Assembly (NCBI GenBank): GCA_033239125.1
Contig: BSWB01000008.1
Span: forward strand, 8,276,001-8,340,000
Direction of reading: 5' to 3'
DNA from: Fagopyrum homotropicum
Taxonomy: Eukaryota; Streptophyta; Magnoliopsida; Caryophyllales; Polygonaceae
Length of the DNA: 64,000 nucleotides
Positions 58,697 to 64,000 of this stretch are shown piece after piece. Numbering within the stretch: the stretch's first letter is position 1; each line of letters opens with the position of its first letter. The translations under genes were made by a program, and so were the position numbers. Under the pieces are notes generated by a model, which was not told where the DNA came from, ran no database searches, and saw only the letters and a program-made list of their open reading frames with translations.

Positions 58697-59130
58697 GACT
58701 GCTGACATGATGAACACCTCGGTTGCTTTGACACCACCTCGGTCGAGACACAACACGACTGGACCAAGGCGACCGGCTGTTCGATTTCAACTCTTTGATT
58801 TTCCAGTTATTTTCCCCCAAATTACTACCAATTGCTTCCTATGGGGTACTTATATCTTTTTCAGCAACAATGGATTCCAACCAAAGCCAAATCCGTCTAA
58901 AATCAGTAAAAGAAAGAGAGAAAGGGTTTTCGAACGAAATACCCAGATTCCGCAGATTCGGAGCGTTTTTCCCGTAGTTTGTTGCTTGAAATCCGATCCT
59001 CTCGCTTCCTCTAGTGAAATCGAACAAAAATTGTGGAAAACGAGCGAGAAATGAGGAAACGAGGTTAAGAAACCGCCGCGGTCGAGACTCGGTCGAAAGG
59101 GAGAAATGAGGATAGAGAAATCCGCTTCGC

Positions 59131-59276
59131 CTTTTATACCCCTCGTTGATTCTGATATCACCTGGTCGAGGTGGTCCCGACCGGACCGAGGTGTCTGACT
59201 GGATGTCAGACCTAGTCGCCTCGGTTGCCTCAAGAACATCTCGGTCGAGGTACTGTAATAGCAACCGAGATGTGTC
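59131..59276 (-). promoter_or_regulatory. Internal promoter-like module before ORF3 (I)
   Basis: Minus strand: TCGGTCGAGG and ACCGAG(G/A)TG sites (about 59160-59276) just upstream of TATAAAAG (59131-59138), about 442 bp before the ORF3 ATG. The spacing matches A, B and C. The rest of 58697-59514 has a second dyad group at about 58707-58780 and no trusted gene. Confidence 0.55.
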
Positions 59277-59454
59277 TCAGTCAAACTCCGTCTTCTCAAT
59301 TTCTCGAACTTCTGTCCTTCTAGTATAGCTCCTGAGTTGTAATCCTTCCTTAGAGAGTACCTGGTTTCTGTCTAGAGGACGCAAAAAACAAAGCAAAACA
59401 AAGTAAAAGCAAACTATATAAACTAAGCTAGAAAAAGGGAAAAGAAAGCAATAC

Positions 59455-59472
59455 CTTGGGTTGCCTCCCAAG
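59455..59472 (-). other. Conserved AGGCAA-loop hairpin after pol (I)
   Basis: Minus-strand CTTGGG-AGGCAA-CCCAAG with the adjoining AAGCGCTT block, as in C. Confidence 0.72.
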
Positions 59473-59514
59473 AAGCGCTTGATTTAAGGTCGCTAGTTGG
59501 ACCGTACATCATCC

Positions 59515-62500
59515 CTAAACAAGGTATAGTGGTGCAATCTCCCCAACCTGGACTTCCGGTTGGTACTTCTTCAGCCTATGAACATTGACCTTAAAGCTTC
59601 CGCTTGTTTCACCCCAAATCTCAACTGCACCATAGGGATAAACATGTTTCACAACTACCTGGAAAGAGGCGAAGGCGGGAATTGAAGAGTAGAACTAGAT
59701 CTCCTTCTTTGAATTCCTTAGGAATGATATGCTTGTCATGCCATCTCTTCGTTCTTTCCTTGTAGATCTTGGCATTCTCATAAGCGTTAAAGCGCAAATC
59801 TTCCAACTCATTGATGTCCAATAGCCTCTTTTCTCCGGCTTCCTTGATATCGAAATTCAACCACTTGATTGCCCAAAATGTCTTGCGCTCTAACTCAACG
59901 GGTAGATGGCAAGACTTCCCATATACCAAATTGTAAGGGGTGGTACCAATGGGAGTCTTGAATGCGGTCCTATAAGCCCAAAGAGCATCATCCAACTTCA
60001 TGGACCAATCCTTCCTCGTCCTAGAGACGGTCTTCTCCAAAATTGCCTTGATTTCTCTATTAGAGATCTCCACCTGCCCACTAGTTTGAGGATGATAAGG
60101 GGTTGCTACCTTGTGGGTTACCCCATATTTCGATAGAAGTCCCTTAAACTTCCGGTTGATAAAATATGTCCCTCCCTCGCTGATGATGATGCGTGGTGTC
60201 CCAAAACGTGGAAAGATAGTCCGATTGAAGAAGTTCACAACCACCATGGCGTCATTAGTGGGAGAGGCAATGGCTTCCACCCATCTAGAGACGTAATCAA
60301 CAGCTAAGAGAATGTAGAGGTTCCCTGCGGATGATGGGAAAGGTCCCATAAAATCAACTCCCCATACATAAAAGATCTCAACCTCTTGAATATTGTTGAG
60401 TGGCATCTCGTTCTTTCTAGACAAGTTCCTTGTTCTTTGGCATGCATCACAAGAAACAACAAACGTTTGCACATCCTTAAATAATGTAGGCCAAAAGAAA
60501 CCAGAACGTAATACCTTAACGCACGTTTTGTGAAAGATAACATGTCCTCCACAAGGAAGCGAGTGGCAATTCCGTATAACACTAGCAACTTCATCCTCTG
60601 GAATGCATCGTCGAAGCATCCCATCCGGACCTCTCTTAAACAGTAGAGGTTCATTCCAGTAGTAGTAATGTACATCCTTGAAGAATTTCTTCCTTTGAGC
60701 GTACGTCAATCCCGACGGTATTTCCTAGAAAACAAGATAATTAACAATATCAGCATACCAAGGCTCTTTACCATCAGAAGCTTGGTAGAGTCAGTGCTCC
60801 ACCAACTGTAAATGATTCTCAGAAAAAGGTTTAGGAAGTTTGTTGTCCTCAATTGACAACATCTCGCTTGCTGTCTCGGTTGGCGTCCGAGGTGAGTGAC
60901 CGAGATGTTCTTCAGATAAGAACACCTCGCGTTGTTTAGAAAGTGCCTCGGTCGAGGTACTGGAAATGGGACCAACACTTGATTTATTCCTCTTCTCCTG
61001 GATTAGCTTTTCAATCTTAGCTCCTTGATCTGCTTCCAATGCTTTTAAGATCCGTATATCTGCATCACAAGAAACATCTATACCTTCCTCCATTAAACTA
61101 AAACTAAGAACTCTTTCAAGAGAGTCATTAATAAGGATAGAGCTCACCAATTCTCTTGATTCTTCTTCATCATAGATGTTGAAGATGTCATCCTCCAACG
61201 GCTCTCCTTTCATTGCAGCAAGCAATGCAAACTCCACTTGATCTTCACCAATGTTGAATTTCAACTTGGCGTTCTTACAATCCACATTGCAACAAGAAGT
61301 TGCTAGAAATGGTCTCCCGAGAATGATAGGAACGGGATAATCTGCGGGTATGTCAAGTACAACAAAGTCTATAGGTAAATAGAAGTTGCCTAACTTAACG
61401 GGAACATCTTCCAAGATGCCCACGGGATGGGCAATGGAGCAATCCGCCATGTATAGCCTTATCTTCACCGGCTTGGGCTCTCCAAGTCCAATCTTCTCAC
61501 ATAGCTCCAGTAGGATGATGCTCACGCTGGCTCCTAGATCACATAATGCCTCATAAGTTACATCCCCAACTTGAATGGGAATGCAAAATTTGGGTGGAAT
61601 GGAAGTGGTGGTTTATAAGCAGGAGGTGGGACATAAACTTCAGATTTGTCCTTCGCTTTCTGGGACTCCACCTCGGTTGGCACCTCGACCGAAGTGTTCC
61701 TCGTCTGATCCTGGACCGAGGTGTTCTTCGTCTGCACTGGCACCGACCGAGGTACTAGATCTATAGTTTTTAGTCCACTTCTCGTCATTATTACCATAAT
61801 TTATCCTTTAGGGTTTCTCTCTGTCCTTGTTGGGAGCTTCCTTGGATCTCTTGGCGCTTCATTTGCCTTATTTAAGAATTGTTGCTCGAAGGCTTTTTGT
61901 GCCTTTGAAAATGAAGTCATTGATGTCTCTATAGCATTGAGCTTGATCAAGATTACCTCCAGCACTGCATTTTTCTTCTCTGGCTGGGACGAACTCAATT
62001 CAGGCTCATGGCTTCTCAATGGAGTAGAAGAAGAGGAAGGGGGGGGGGTTAAGAACATTTTGAGCATGAGAGTAAGGGTTACCCGGATTTTGTTGATTAG
62101 ATCTCCAATTGTTGTTGTTGGAGTTTCTATTGTTGTTGTGGTTGTTGTTCCGTGACCCTTGGTAGTTGTTTCTTCCTTGATATCCTCCATCTTGCTCCTT
62201 CTTTGTGTGAGCTACTAAAAGCTCCTTCAATTGCTTCACATCATTGCTAAGCGAGATGAGTTGATTTCCATTTGATGAAGTGTCTTGGAAGCTAACTCTC
62301 CATGCTCTATTCTCGGCTCCTTGATGGGAGTACTTCTCCATATGCAAAGCTTGCTTTTCAATGAACTCCAAAGCTTCGTCTATTGGCATATCCATGAATG
62401 TGCCGGTGGAAAGTAGTTGGAGATTGAATTGAGTAGCTCCATCCAATCCCTTGAAGTATATCTCCAGCAACTCTATCTTTGGAATCCCATGATGTGGGCA

Positions 62501-63319
62501 ATCCAATAAAACATCCTTGAATCTCTCCCATGACTTGGACAAACTCTCCTTTTCCTTCATGATGAATGCATTGATCTTCCCTCTCATTTCAGCGGTCTTA
62601 GAGGGAGGAAAGAACTTTGTAAGAAACACCGTCGTCATCTCTTCCCAAGTGTTGATCTTTCCGGGTGGAAGAGATTGATACCAAGCAAGCGCCCTGTCCT
62701 TCAAAGAAAAATAGAAAGGCCTCAACTTGTAGTTGTTGTTTTCCAACCTTGAAGGTCTCAAGGTCTCTATCAAAATCTCATAGTTTTGCAAATGCTGATG
62801 CGGAGACTCCCTCTCTAAACCTCCAAAATGGCATTGTCGGATCATAGATAGAACTTGCAGTCGAAGTTCGTAATCATGCTCAGCTAGATCACCTAGGTTG
62901 ACTCCTGGACGCCTCACTTGCTGATTAGGGTCCATCCTCTGTCCCAGGGTTTGTGGAACTCCAGCAAAAAGAACATCACGGACAGGCATCCGAGGTGGAT
63001 GTATCTCGGCCGGGGCAACATGGACTGGGTCTTGCCTCGGTCGAGGATCTTGGTTCAGTCAAGCCAGAAAATGGGCCTTTAGGCAGCCGTATCTTCTTCA
63101 ATCTCTTCAGTTCTTGCGCGAGTCTGCTCTCTCTCTCTCTCTCTCTCGCTGCATTTCTTCTTGGTTGAGGCGTAGTTGTTCCAATGCCTCCTTCAATTCG
63201 GCCTCAAGATCGTGATTGTCTTGATTGGCCATCTTAGCTTCTTTTAATCGTCGCTTGTATGTCTTTTCTGGTTCGGGATCATAAGGAACAATTTCCTTTC
63301 CAGCACGGGTTCTTTGCAT
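59515..63319 (-). pseudogene. Element I gag-(protease-integrase) polyprotein without RT/RNase H
   Basis: The ATG at 63319 (MQRTRAGKEIVPYDPEPEK) opens gag. A GA/CT dinucleotide run (about 63126-63148) shifts the frame; gag continues at 62989 with the Retrotrans_gag core (TWEEMTTVFLTKFF). Near 61590-61600 the sequence jumps from the pre-protease KPPLPF block almost to the protease, losing roughly 100 residues; DLGAS and the rest of protease follow. After the dyad-bearing linker a stop (near 60788) precedes [14 protein letters not shown] and a nearly complete integrase (zinc finger CHS...GGH...CDAC, DDE core), so RT and RNase H are absent at the same point as in C. About 30 bp are lost near 59660, shifting the C-terminal frame. 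Confidence 0.87.
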
Positions 63320-63423
63320 AAACCTAAGAAAAAGATCCTGCGAAAACACTCAAGTAGAGTGGTTAATAGCAACAAGGGCAATTGCCCCGAAAGGCAACCG
63401 AAACCGGCTCGGTCTAGACCAAG

Positions 63424-63441
63424 TCCCCGGCAACGGCGCCA
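63424..63441 (-). other. Primer-binding site of I (tRNA-Asp type)
   Basis: Minus-strand TGGCGCCGTTGCCGGGGA, perfect match, 6 nt from the LTR. Confidence 0.86.
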
Positions 63442-63447
63442 AAAACT

Positions 63448-64000
63448 TGTTTGCTCCAAACGGTGTGTGCAAGCTTTAATATTTATAGCCCAAGAAGTAT
63501 GCTTGAACAAATATGCGAACCTGCAGTGTACTGGTCAATTGTAATAAAAGCAAGAATTCCAGGGGCCGATCACAAGTACTTAGGTGAAACAAAGCAAGAA
63601 TCAGGTTGTCAAATATTGCAATTAACTAAAAGCAATTAAAGCAATCAAAGATGATGTAAAATTCAAGTAAGGGGAAATGCGGATTCTAGGGATTAAAGCA
63701 TCTAGTTGTGGTTCCGACTCAAGATCTCAAAGGATAACGCGGACAAAGCTGAGGTTTGCAAAGGGAAGGTGTTTCTAAAGTGGGAATAGATCACCGGGTA
63801 AGTCTCACTACTCACTATCCCAAACCAAACCTCCTATTACCGGTAAAGTCTCAAGGTACTAAGGAAATGAACTATAATCTCAAACCAACACACCACCCAA
63901 GGGAATAGAATCAACCTTTACCGGGTAAGTCTCAGGCTAAATCACAAAGATGGGATGAAGGCACACTCAAACCCCCAATAAAGGATAAACATTTATTACC
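63448..64000 (-). repeat. 5' LTR of I, partial (window end)
   Basis: Aligns base for base with 54147-54700, including the U5 block and the ACCGGGTAAGTCTCA words; it continues past the window. Confidence 0.9.

Larger units (their letters stand above)
54147..64000 (-). mobile_element. Element I: Athila-type non-autonomous element, same family as C and G
   Basis: Minus strand, in order from the right: 5' LTR (63448 to beyond the window), primer site, gag, protease, integrase, hairpin, TATA, ORF3, 3' non-coding region, 3' LTR (54147-55890). It lies in E pol; the five bases left of the LTR are GATAT and the partner copy is outside. RT and RNase H are missing exactly as in C. Many stops and frameshifts. 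Dyad word CCTCGGTCGAGG. Confidence 0.88.

Overview
This is a plant nuclear window made almost entirely of nested LTR retrotransposons. No host gene, rRNA or tRNA gene is visible. Plant origin is inferred from Athila/Tat-clade Ty3/gypsy polyproteins, primer-binding sites matching the 3' end of plant tRNA-Asp, long LTRs (1.4-1.8 kb), a third ORF of the Athila ORF-1 type after pol, a decayed chromovirus-like element with a 2.7 kb LTR, and a LINE tail with a plant-type RNase H domain. Such nests are typical of gene-poor, pericentromeric-type DNA.

Layout, left block. Element A (+, 1-9826, start outside the window) has an open gag-pol, an open ORF3 and a 3' LTR (8142-9826). A sits inside the gag gene of same-family element B (+, 9827-20306), whose gag-pol has one stop and one 1-bp deletion but whose ORF3 is open. 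B in turn interrupts ORF3 of element C (-, 20307-26529), a degenerate member of a second family whose 5' LTR is cut off at 26529. Then come a decayed chromovirus-like remnant D (+, 26530-29522) and its LTR (29523-32262), 300 bp of unassigned sequence, and a 5'-truncated LINE tail (-, about 32567-33130).

Layout, right block. Old element E (-) survives as two pol pieces, 33131-33754 and 53689-54146. They are separated by element F (+, 33755-53688; target-site duplication TCTTC). F has two LTRs, gag and ORF3 but no pol. F was itself hit by a solo LTR G (35493-37274) and by a complete element H (+, 38773-49902; target-site duplication GAACC). H has an uninterrupted 1915-codon gag-pol but no ORF3. 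Element I (-, 54147 to the window end) also lies in E and belongs to the same family as C and G.

How the parts work together. A, B and H are autonomous-type. C and I share the same loss of reverse transcriptase and RNase H while keeping protease and integrase. F lacks pol altogether. C, I and F would have needed enzymes supplied in trans.

The most interesting signals are non-coding and recur across families whose primary sequences differ: (1) a different dyad 'word' in each family (CCACGGCCGTGG in A/B/H, CCTCGGTCGAGG in C/G/I, CCGCCCCTGCGG in F), clustered upstream of promoters, in U5, in the protease-RT linker and before ORF3; (2) an AGGCAA-loop hairpin with compensatory stem changes just after pol; (3) a TATA box about 440-450 bp before ORF3, present in A, B, C and I and absent in H, which has no ORF3; (4) a duplicated polypurine-tract module, each copy preceded by a GGGA-loop hairpin whose stem changes but keeps pairing. 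These were read by eye; no alignment, folding or database search was run.
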